Made by a program: the position numbers and the translations under genes
Assembly: GCA_002321335.1 (NCBI GenBank)
Contig: DCMG01000168.1
Span: 21,368 to 27,234, forward strand
Direction of reading: 5' to 3'
Length of the DNA stretch: 5,867 nt
Origin: Bacteroidales bacterium UBA1628
GTDB lineage: Bacteria > Bacteroidota > Bacteroidia > Bacteroidales > UBA932
Shown here: piece after piece, positions 1-4,804 of the stretch
How the letters are laid out: each line of letters opens with the position of its first letter
How positions within the stretch are numbered: position 1 is the stretch's first letter
The notes under the pieces: generated by a model
The model's database searches: none
What the model was told of the DNA's origin: nothing
Seen by the model: only the letters and a program-made list of their open reading frames with translations

Positions 1-1
1 C

Positions 2-895
2 CCCGGAAGAAATCAGAGCGCTCAGGTACTTTCTGTACATGGGCGCTCATTTTTGATAGACTGCGGAGAGGGTGTTCAGACGCGCCTTCAGGAGAGCCGC
101 ATATCTCTGTTGAAGATTGACTCGATCTTCATCTCGCACATCCACGGGGATCATGTCTTCGGACTCTTCGGACTGCTTTCCACGATGGGAATGCTCTCCC
201 GGATGACTCCGCTGAACATCTACGCCCCGGTCAGCTTCGGCCCTATCCTTAGATTCTTCCTTTCCTATTACGGTGAAGGAATCCCATTCGAGATCAGGCA
301 TATTCCTATGAATATGAAGGCTCCGGAAATGATCTACCATACCAAATCCCTTGAAGTCTACGCTTTCCCGCTCAACCACAAGATCGAGACTTTCGGCTGG
401 CTTTTCCGGGAAAAGGAGCCTCAGATGAATGTCAAAAAGTGGAAGATTGATGAATATGCCCTCTCGCTCACCGAGATTGGCGCTGTGAAGCGCGGCGAGG
501 ATGTGGTCCGTGAATATCCTGACGGCTCCACCGAGATTCTCCAGTTCGAGGAACTTGGCTACAAACCGTACATTCCCCGCTCGTTCGCATATTGCAGCGA
601 CACCGCCCCGTTCCCGGAACTGTCATCTTGGGTAAAGGGCGTTGACCTGCTCTATCACGAGACAACCTACACTGCCGACTTGGCAGACCAGGCGGCTGCC
701 AGGCATCATTCCACGACCCTGCAAGCCGCTCAGTGTGCTCTGGATGCCGGCGTTGGGAAACTCGTGATCGGACATTATTCCTCGAGGTGCAAGGACATTT
801 CCAAGTACGAGTCTGAATGCAGGAGCATATTCCCGGAGACTTATGCCGCCAAAGACGGGGATGTTTTCGATCTTCCTTTGGTGAAATTAGGGTAG
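2..895 (+). CDS. rnz: Ribonuclease Z (tRNA 3' endonuclease), 5'-truncated by the window edge
   Basis: Zinc-dependent metallo-beta-lactamase-fold endonuclease that removes the 3' trailer from tRNA precursors in the cytoplasm. The frame is open from position 2, and the residues before the TTG at 53 (SAQVLSVHGRSFLIDCGEG) match the usual RNase Z N-terminal region. TTG 53 is therefore an internal Leu and the true start lies left of the window, along with the first beta strand and its LGxGSA-type motif. Visible signatures are the metal-binding HIHGDH (137-154), a His in PLNHKIETFGW (377-379), the bridging Asp in YCSDTA (599-601), the RHHSTT motif (about 701-718), and the terminal His of GHYSSR (773-775). 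About 297 codons are present, against a family length of roughly 305, so little is missing. All ligands expected in the visible part are there. A 135-bp gap separates it from the next gene. Confidence 0.95.
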   Translation, partial: PGRNQSAQVLSVHGRSFLIDCGEGVQTRLQESRISLLKIDSIFISHIHGDHVFGLFGLLSTMGMLSRMTPLNIYAPVSFGPILRFFLSYYGEGIPFEIRHIPMNMKAPEMIYHTKSLEVYAFPLNHKIETFGWLFREKEPQMNVKKWKIDEYALSLTEIGAVKRGEDVVREYPDGSTEILQFEELGYKPYIPRSFAYCSDTAPFPELSSWVKGVDLLYHETTYTADLADQAAARHHSTTLQAAQCALDAGVGKLVIGHYSSRCKDISKYESECRSIFPETYAAKDGDVFDLPLVKLG

Positions 896-912
896 ATATT
901 GTCTGATTGGTG

Positions 913-934
913 GCCGGTGTGGTTTTCTATCGGC
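913..934 (+). terminator. Possible weak hairpin terminator after ribonuclease Z
   Basis: Bases 913-919 (GCCGGTG) can pair with 928-934 (TATCGGC) around an 8-nt loop, using four GC pairs, one AU and two GU. The sequence that follows, TAAATTTC, is only modestly T-rich. It lies 18 nt after the stop codon, a sensible place for a terminator, but the stem is weak and there is no proper U-tract. Confidence 0.25.
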
Positions 935-952
935 TAAATTTCACTATATTTA
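923..952 (+). promoter_or_regulatory. Candidate Bacteroidota-type promoter for the glucosaminidase-mltG pair
   Basis: TATATTTA at 945-952 differs from TAnnTTTG only in the last base. TTTT at 923-926 could act as the -33 element, but the 18-nt spacer is slightly short. The 896-1030 gap is the only place a promoter for the downstream pair is expected. The match is imperfect, and the leader would be about 75 nt. Confidence 0.27.
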
Positions 953-1030
953 CATTCTGTAGTCAGCAAGCGGCGAAATACAAACAGCTGCGGATCTGGC
1001 AGAAATCTTTAATGATCGCTAATATTCAGG

Positions 1031-2167
1031 ATGAGAAGGATTGTTATATTCATAAGTCTTGTACTATGTCATGTGGCAGTTTTTGCGCAGGGCACGCCTC
1101 AGGAACGGTATATTCAGAAATGGGCTCCTACGGCGGTCCGGGAGATGTACCGGAGCGGTGTGCCGGCCAGCATCACGCTCGCTCAGGGCATCCTTGAGTC
1201 CCGTTATGGGCTGTCGGCTTTGGCTTCGGAAGGGAACAACCACTTCGGAATCAAGTGTCACAAGGATTGGAAAGGCAAGTCGATGCGCTATGACGACGAC
1301 GCGAAAGGGGAGTGCTTCCGTGTATATGACTCCGCTGACGAGTCGTTTCAGGATCACTCTGACTTCCTTCGCTACCGGGACCGCTACAAGTTCCTGTTTG
1401 ACTTGAAGACCACCGATTATAAAGGTTGGGCGTACGGCTTGAAGAAGGCCGGCTACGCCACAGATCCCAACTATCCGGCGAAACTCATCAAGTACATAGA
1501 GGACTACAAACTTTATGAATATGACACAATGACTTACGAGGAGTCTGAGCGCATTGCGGAGTCGGTTGAGGAGAATTCAGAGGTCGCCCGCGGGGATTCC
1601 GATGTGGATTTCGGCAGGAAGTCGGCTTCGGTGAAGAAAGAAAAGGCTAAAAAAGAGAAGGCGAAGAAAGACCGCAAGGCACGCAGGGCCAGAAAGAAGC
1701 GTGTCAAGGATGAATCTGTCTCTGATGTGATCCCGGCTTCTCCTCTGTCCCTTGAGGAGCCTAAGAGGATTGACAAGAGCGGACTGGAGGTGTTCAGTTT
1801 CTCGTTGACCAGAGAGGCATATTCCCGTAACGGTGTTCCTTTCATCACCTCGGTGGAAGGGGAGACATATTCAAACATCGCCGCATCGTATCACCTTTAT
1901 TTGAACGAGCTGCTGAGATTCAATGATTTGTCTTGCTCCGAGAAACTTCTGCCCGGGACAGTTGTCTATCTGCAGGCGAAGAAGAACCAGTCCGAGAAGG
2001 GACTTGACAAGTACATCGTGGGCGAGGATGACGAGTCCTTGCGTGACATCTGCCAACGCTTCGCCGTGAAGATGTCAAGCGTGATGAAGATGAACGGCTT
2101 TCCGGCCGGTTATGAACCTCGCGAGGGTGACACCATCATCCTTCGCGGCAAGAGATTGAAGAAGTGA
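1031..2167 (+). CDS. Secreted glucosaminidase-domain (GH73-like) peptidoglycan hydrolase with two LysM-like repeats
   Basis: Predicted to cut the glycan strands of peptidoglycan. Residues 1-19 form a signal peptide (RR, hydrophobic IVIFISLVLCHVAVF, cleavage probably after AFA), which supports the ATG at 1031; no strong ribosome binding site is seen. Residues about 25-165 are a glucosaminidase domain (PF01832 type): LAQGILESRYG carries the expected catalytic Glu at residue 56, followed by NNHFGIKC and the Tyr-rich end of the domain (YKGWAYGLKKAGYATDP). Residues 166-250 are a charged linker with a very basic stretch (199-226). Residues about 273-316 and 327-372 resemble LysM repeats (GETYSNIAASYHLYLNELLRFN; DESLRDICQRFAVKMSSVMKMN), which normally bind GlcNAc polymers. 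The product is probably periplasmic and wall-bound. The stop overlaps the mltG start by one base, so the two are probably co-translated. Bond specificity cannot be read from sequence. Confidence 0.9.
   Translation: MRRIVIFISLVLCHVAVFAQGTPQERYIQKWAPTAVREMYRSGVPASITLAQGILESRYGLSALASEGNNHFGIKCHKDWKGKSMRYDDDAKGECFRVYDSADESFQDHSDFLRYRDRYKFLFDLKTTDYKGWAYGLKKAGYATDPNYPAKLIKYIEDYKLYEYDTMTYEESERIAESVEENSEVARGDSDVDFGRKSASVKKEKAKKEKAKKDRKARRARKKRVKDESVSDVIPASPLSLEEPKRIDKSGLEVFSFSLTREAYSRNGVPFITSVEGETYSNIAASYHLYLNELLRFNDLSCSEKLLPGTVVYLQAKKNQSEKGLDKYIVGEDDESLRDICQRFAVKMSSVMKMNGFPAGYEPREGDTIILRGKRLKK
1625..1708 (+). repeat. Lysine-rich low-complexity tract with a KKEKA tandem repeat
   Basis: The codons here encode residues 199-226 of the glucosaminidase, almost all Lys, Arg, Ala and Glu, including two direct KKEKA units. 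The matching DNA is purine-rich with an imperfect 15-bp tandem unit (AAGGCTAAAAAAGAG then AAGGCGAAGAAAGAC). It links the catalytic and LysM-like domains. A basic linker could interact with anionic wall or membrane components; that is inference. Confidence 0.7.
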
Positions 2168-3195
2168 TGAAGACTTGGAAACTTATCGTTCTGGTCGCCG
2201 CTTTGTTGGTGATCGTGATTCTTGGTGCGGTTGGTGGGCGTTGGTATGCCGACAACCGCAAGCCGAATTTTTCAGGAAAGGCAGATTTGTATGTGCATCC
2301 GCAGATGGCTGTGGATGAGGTGCTTGCGCAGATTCCTGACAGCATTGTCATCAATCATCGCAGCCTGACGCGTGTGGTGAGAAAAGGCTTGTCGGACGTG
2401 GATTTGAAGCCGGGACATTATGTTGTGGAGAGGAACAAGCCGAGTGTTTATGTAGTCCGGATGCTGAGAAATGGCTGGCAGACACCTGTGAATCTGGTCC
2501 TTTCCGGGACGATGAGGATTAAGGGCTTGATTGCCCGCAAGATCGCTAACCAGATGATGCTGGACTCCGCCGACGTAGCCTCCGCTCTGAATGATTCATC
2601 ATTGCTTTCCGGCTACGGCTTCACCCCTTCCGATGTGTTCTCGCTCATCATACCAGACACCTATCAGGTCTATTGGACAGCTTCGATGAAAGACATACTG
2701 GACAAGCAGAAGGCCGCCTACGATGCCTTTTGGACCGCTGATAATGTCGCCAAGGCCGAGGCGCAGGGCCTGACCCCGAAGCAGGTCTCGATTGTGGCCT
2801 CCATCGTCAAGAGCGAGTCGAACCATGCTCCTGAATATTCCTCCATCGCCGGTGTGTATTTGAATCGCCTGCATCAAGGAATGAGGCTCCAGGCCGATCC
2901 GACAGTTGCCTTCTGTTATGGGTACACCCTTAATAGAATTCTGCTCAAGCATTTAGAATACGATTCTCCGTACAACACCTACCTGCATGAAGGTCTCCCT
3001 CCCGGTCCGATTTGTGTGCCTGACAGGTCGAGTCTTGAGGCCGTACTGAATCCTGACCGTCACGGCTACCTTTATTTCTGCGCCAGCGCCGCCATGGACG
3101 GCACCCACAAGTTCGCCGCCACCTATTCCGAGCACCTCCGCAACGCCCGCGAGTTCCAGCGCGCCCTCGACGCCCGCCGCACTTCCGGACGTTGA
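2167..3195 (+). CDS. mltG: Endolytic peptidoglycan transglycosylase MltG (YceG-like)
   Basis: Inner-membrane lytic transglycosylase that cuts nascent glycan strands and so sets their length. The ATG at 2167 is preferred because it shares one base with the upstream TGA (TGATG), a classic coupled start; GTG 2164 would add one residue. With this start, residues 5-23 are a single transmembrane helix with the bulk outside the cytoplasm. Residues about 35-100 fit the LysM-like region of the family. The YceG catalytic domain follows: LIIPDTYQVYW (160-170), then ASIVKSESN with the expected catalytic Glu at 217, YLNRLHQGMRLQADPTV (231-247), YNTYLHEGLPPGPICVP (269-285) and YLYFCA (301-306). The length of 342 residues is normal. 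The last 100 bases are markedly GC-rich. A repeat-like sequence runs across the stop codon. Pairing with a glucosaminidase suggests joint glycan trimming. Confidence 0.95.
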   Translation: MKTWKLIVLVAALLVIVILGAVGGRWYADNRKPNFSGKADLYVHPQMAVDEVLAQIPDSIVINHRSLTRVVRKGLSDVDLKPGHYVVERNKPSVYVVRMLRNGWQTPVNLVLSGTMRIKGLIARKIANQMMLDSADVASALNDSSLLSGYGFTPSDVFSLIIPDTYQVYWTASMKDILDKQKAAYDAFWTADNVAKAEAQGLTPKQVSIVASIVKSESNHAPEYSSIAGVYLNRLHQGMRLQADPTVAFCYGYTLNRILLKHLEYDSPYNTYLHEGLPPGPICVPDRSSLEAVLNPDRHGYLYFCASAAMDGTHKFAATYSEHLRNAREFQRALDARRTSGR

Positions 3196-3207
3196 GCTTG
3201 TCGAAGG
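3191..3207. repeat. Possible dispersed REP-like motif spanning the mltG stop
   Basis: The sequence GTTGAGCTTGTCGAAGG overlaps the mltG TGA (3193-3195). Read on the other strand, its CTTCGACAAGCTCAA core resembles a short motif recalled as recurring between genes in many bacterial genomes. Only one copy is visible here, so calling it a repeat rests on memory, not on this window. Confidence 0.3.
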
Positions 3208-3239
3208 TTATGGCATAAAGCTCTTTGGATGAAGCACTA

Positions 3240-4451
3240 TCAATATAGGCAGCCGAATGCCCAGAGTGGAATTTTCTTGCCGTTTGCCAGATCGATGTTG
3301 TCAACGGCAAGAGCTGCGTTATTGATGTCAGCATCGTTTATTTGGGAGTAATCCTTTCCAGCACCTCCAACCTCTATTACAATTTTGTGGTCTATCCTAA
3401 AATCACCTGTTTTAAGTCCTCCGTACTCAAGCTTGTGTCCGGCGGAGGCCAATTGATTACAGAAGAACGTCTCTCGTGCGGTTCCTGTCTCAGGTTCGCC
3501 ATCTGAGAATGTGTAGAGGAGATTTGTGTTGTCCATCAGCAGCTTGTCGGGCTTCTGAAGATCGGAAATCTTGTCCATTTCTGTGTATAGACATCTGATC
3601 ACTTTCGCTTCGTCAAGGTATTTGAAATACTTTAAGAGTGTGACTCTGTCGATGCTCAGACTCCTCGATAATTTTGACACATCCACGAGGTATGGCAGCA
3701 TTCCGGAGATCACTTGAAGAAGTGCGCTTATCTTTCTCGTGTTGGAGACACTTATTCCTCTGTATCTTGTCAATTCGCTGTCAATGATGTAATTTACTAC
3801 ATTTTCCACAAGATTCTTGTATGTCTTGCTTTTTTCAAATGAGAAAGGGTAATAACCGCTTTTAAGATAATCGGTGAAATATTCCAACGGGCGGCATACC
3901 TTTCTTACCGACAGGCAGAATCCATTGGGGTCGGAAAGCAGTTGATGTAGTGGGACAGGCTTTATCTCACGCTTGGTGCGGAACCAAAGATATTCCCTGA
4001 AAGATAATCCCGGCATATCATACACGTCAACCCTTCTTGACAGATCCGCCTGTCCGTCATTTAATTGAATCAGTGATGATCCGCTGAGGATAACCTTCAA
4101 CCCTTTATAGAGATCATAGATCTCTTTGATTTCCCTGCTCCAGTTCTCGTACTTGTGAATTTCGTCAATAAGAAGAACCTTGCCACCTTTCTTCACAAAT
4201 TCAGACGCAGTGTCAATCAGGGTGTGGTTGGAAAAATACGCCGTGTCGGCGGAGCAATATAGGATATGGCGATCCGTCGGTTCGTAATTCTTCAGCACAT
4301 ACTGCTGCATCAGAGTTGATTTTCCGACTCCTTTCGGCCCGCGAATCATCACTAGCCTTGAATCCCAATCTATCGTGTTCATTAGTCCGCGAGTGAATCC
4401 CGTAGGTACATCAGAAAGGTATTCAAGGTGACGGTCGAATAAAATATCCAT
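3240..4451 (-). CDS. AAA+ ATPase of the AAA_14/DUF4143 family
   Basis: P-loop ATPase of a large, poorly understood prokaryotic family often found in several copies per Bacteroidales genome; its cellular role is unknown. The 403 residues look intact. Walker A is GPKGVGKST (38-46), Walker B is KVLLIDE (91-97), a sensor-like ILSGSS is at 121-126, and there is an Arg pair at 139-140. Residues about 236-290 look like a winged-helix region. The C-terminal DUF4143 part has a nuclease-like pattern DFRIDHKIVIEVGG (350-363), with Gly where the classical ExK motif has Lys, so nuclease activity is doubtful. It ends IPLWAFGCLY, as Bacteroidales relatives do. The ATG at 4451 lies just below a strong promoter. 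It converges on mltG with 44 bp between them and no clear terminator. It appears more AT-rich than its neighbours, suggesting acquisition. DNA encoding residues 358-388 is duplicated upstream at 4565-4657. Confidence 0.88.
   Translation of the reverse strand: MDILFDRHLEYLSDVPTGFTRGLMNTIDWDSRLVMIRGPKGVGKSTLMQQYVLKNYEPTDRHILYCSADTAYFSNHTLIDTASEFVKKGGKVLLIDEIHKYENWSREIKEIYDLYKGLKVILSGSSLIQLNDGQADLSRRVDVYDMPGLSFREYLWFRTKREIKPVPLHQLLSDPNGFCLSVRKVCRPLEYFTDYLKSGYYPFSFEKSKTYKNLVENVVNYIIDSELTRYRGISVSNTRKISALLQVISGMLPYLVDVSKLSRSLSIDRVTLLKYFKYLDEAKVIRCLYTEMDKISDLQKPDKLLMDNTNLLYTFSDGEPETGTARETFFCNQLASAGHKLEYGGLKTGDFRIDHKIVIEVGGAGKDYSQINDADINNAALAVDNIDLANGKKIPLWAFGCLY
3289..3381 (-). repeat. Direct repeat copy A, inside the 3' end of the AAA ATPase gene
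   Basis: This stretch encodes ATPase residues about 358-388 and matches 4565-4657 at a constant offset of 1276 bp. Bases 3289-3354 (66 bp) are identical; the next 27 contain four mismatches (3355, 3357, 3360, 3374). Similarity stops abruptly on the 3289 side and fades beyond 3381. Confidence 0.95.
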
Positions 4452-4467
4452 AATGCAATGCTTTTTG

Positions 4468-4499
4468 CAAATATAGAAACGTTTACCGCAATAAACAAA
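4468..4499 (-). promoter_or_regulatory. Consensus Bacteroidota promoter of the AAA ATPase gene
   Basis: On the minus strand, TTTG (4499-4496), a 20-nt spacer and TATATTTG (4475-4468) match the Bacteroides primary-sigma consensus TTTG-N19-21-TAnnTTTG at every defined base. Transcription would begin near 4461-4464, giving a leader of only about 10-13 nt before the ATG at 4451. The -33 box and most of the spacer lie inside the left arm of the large inverted repeat, so a protein bound there would be expected to block or alter RNA polymerase access. Confidence 0.8.
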
Positions 4500-4529
4500 T
4501 TTAGCTCAAATTTGTTTATTGCGGTAAAC
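4481..4529. repeat. Perfect 22-bp inverted repeat with 5-bp centre, probable operator or recognition site
   Basis: Arms 4481-4502 and 4508-4529 are exact reverse complements around AGCTC (4503-4507). Each arm carries the 16-bp unit GTTTACCGCAATAAAC (4481-4496, inverted at 4514-4529), itself partly symmetrical (GTTTA-N6-TAAAC). The repeat covers the -33 element and spacer of the ATPase promoter and lies upstream of the predicted transcript start, so it should act as DNA rather than RNA. No T-run follows on either strand, which argues against a terminator. An operator for autoregulation is one reading; a cruciform or recombination site is another. Confidence 0.9.
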
Positions 4530-4564
4530 ATGGTGATTGCGTTTACCCGGCCTGAAATAAGCTT

Positions 4565-4657
4565 AGATCGATGTTGTCAACGGCAAGAGCTGCGTTATTG
4601 ATGTCAGCATCGTTTATTTGGGAGTAATCCGTCCCTGCACCTCCAACCTATATTACA
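4565..4657 (-). pseudogene. Relic of the 3' end of a second AAA/DUF4143 ATPase gene (direct repeat copy B)
   Basis: Read on the minus strand, this encodes VGGAGTDYSQINDADINN and onward to AVDNIDL, matching ATPase residues 361-388. It is 89/93 identical to 3289-3381. The codon for the conserved Glu360 has become TAG (GAG in the intact gene, 4648-4650). K366 is Thr, and two other changes (Gly365, Ala364) are silent. After DNIDL the frame departs from the ATPase and ends at TAA (4543-4545), so the last 15 residues of the family are missing. Its start, P-loop and most of the body are absent. It lies upstream of, and in the same orientation as, the intact gene, as expected for a decayed tandem paralogue. 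Confidence 0.88.
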
Positions 4658-4667
4658 TTGCTGTAAT
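4652..4667. repeat. 16-bp inverted repeat ATTACA-N4-TGTAAT at the relic boundary
   Basis: Six-base arms 4652-4657 and 4662-4667 pair perfectly around TTGC. The site straddles the point where similarity between the relic and the intact ATPase ends. It contains ATTGCTGTAA (4657-4666), which matches 9 of 10 bases of ATTGCGGTAA (4518-4527) in the large palindrome. It may be an operator-like site or a trace of a junction; a site this short could arise by chance. Confidence 0.45.
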
Positions 4668-4730
4668 GACTATCAAGTGGAAATGGAATGGCGTATGTGT
4701 GTTGTGGTGTGGTCTAAATGCGCTCCATTA

Positions 4731-4762
4731 TTTTCTCAAGTCAAAATAATTTTCTAATTTTG
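4731..4762 (+). promoter_or_regulatory. Bacteroidota-type promoter of the GntR-family regulator
   Basis: TAATTTTG at 4755-4762 matches TAnnTTTG exactly. The upstream element is TTTT (4731-4734, 20-nt spacer) or TTTC (4732-4735, 19-nt spacer), one base off TTTG. Transcription would start near 4766-4769, giving a leader of roughly 35-40 nt before ATG 4805. Confidence 0.65.
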
Positions 4763-4780
4763 CGACTGTACCAGACTTGA
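4736..4780. promoter_or_regulatory. 7-bp inverted repeat flanking the GntR -7 box
   Basis: TCAAGTC (4736-4742) and its exact reverse complement GACTTGA (4774-4780) lie symmetrically about 4758, the middle of the -7 element TAATTTTG. Paired half-sites around a promoter would suit repression by a dimeric regulator, possibly the gene's own product. Arms this short can occur by chance. Confidence 0.3.
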
Positions 4781-4791
4781 CCTCAGCCTGG
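4771..4791 (+). promoter_or_regulatory. 21-bp quasi-palindrome in the GntR leader, possible operator or leader hairpin
   Basis: CCAGACT (4771-4777) and AGCCTGG (4785-4791) pair at six of seven positions around a 7-nt centre, just after the predicted transcription start. In RNA this would form a GC-rich stem directly against the GGTGAT ribosome binding site, with a T6 run at 4797-4802. It could be an operator or a structure affecting translation; neither is shown. Confidence 0.35.
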
Positions 4792-4797
4792 GGTGAT
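4792..4797 (+). promoter_or_regulatory. Ribosome binding site deciding the GntR start
   Basis: GGTGAT matches the downstream half of the extended Shine-Dalgarno sequence and ends 7 nt before ATG 4805. This favours ATG 4805 over the in-frame GTG at 4793, which lies inside the site itself. Confidence 0.5.
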
Positions 4798-4804
4798 TTT
4801 TTGT

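Larger units (their letters stand above)
4452..4804. other. 353-bp divergent intergenic region between the ATPase and GntR genes
   Basis: No convincing gene fits here. From left to right it holds the ATPase promoter (4468-4499), a perfect 22-bp inverted repeat (4481-4529), a further GTTTACC half-site (4541-4547), the relic of a second ATPase gene (4565-4657), a 16-bp inverted repeat at the relic's edge (4652-4667), a GT-rich stretch (about 4693-4713) with no recognised role, and the GntR promoter with nearby symmetrical sequences (4731-4791). Confidence 0.85.

Noticed and set aside
907..1197. A 96-codon plus-strand open frame overlapping the start of the glucosaminidase gene.
   Set aside because: It lacks family features, and most of it overlaps the signal peptide and catalytic domain of the clearly real gene in another frame.
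3196..3239. Terminator in the 44-bp gap between mltG and the convergent ATPase gene.
   Set aside because: No stem-loop with a T-run is visible; AAAG-CT-CTTT near 3218-3227 is too short.
2945..3334. A 129-codon minus-strand open frame across the mltG 3' end.
   Set aside because: The composition is Arg/Gly/Cys-rich, as expected from the complement of GC-rich coding DNA, and it overlaps both mltG and the ATPase gene.
4481..4529. The 22-bp inverted repeat as a bidirectional transcription terminator.
   Set aside because: No T-run follows the stem on either strand, it is AT-rich, and it overlaps a good promoter upstream of the predicted transcript.
4530..4601. A 23-codon plus-strand frame starting at ATG 4530.
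   Set aside because: It runs through the antisense of the ATPase relic, has no ribosome site, and its product has no recognisable feature.
4684..4730. Imperfect inverted match between AATGGAATGGCG and CGCTCCATT.
   Set aside because: It needs a 3-nt bulge and a long loop; this degree of matching is easily found by chance.
4452..4804. CRISPR array, tRNA or riboswitch in the intergenic region.
   Set aside because: There are no regularly spaced repeats, no cloverleaf and no recognised aptamer pattern; the repeated sequences are explained by the palindrome and the gene relic.
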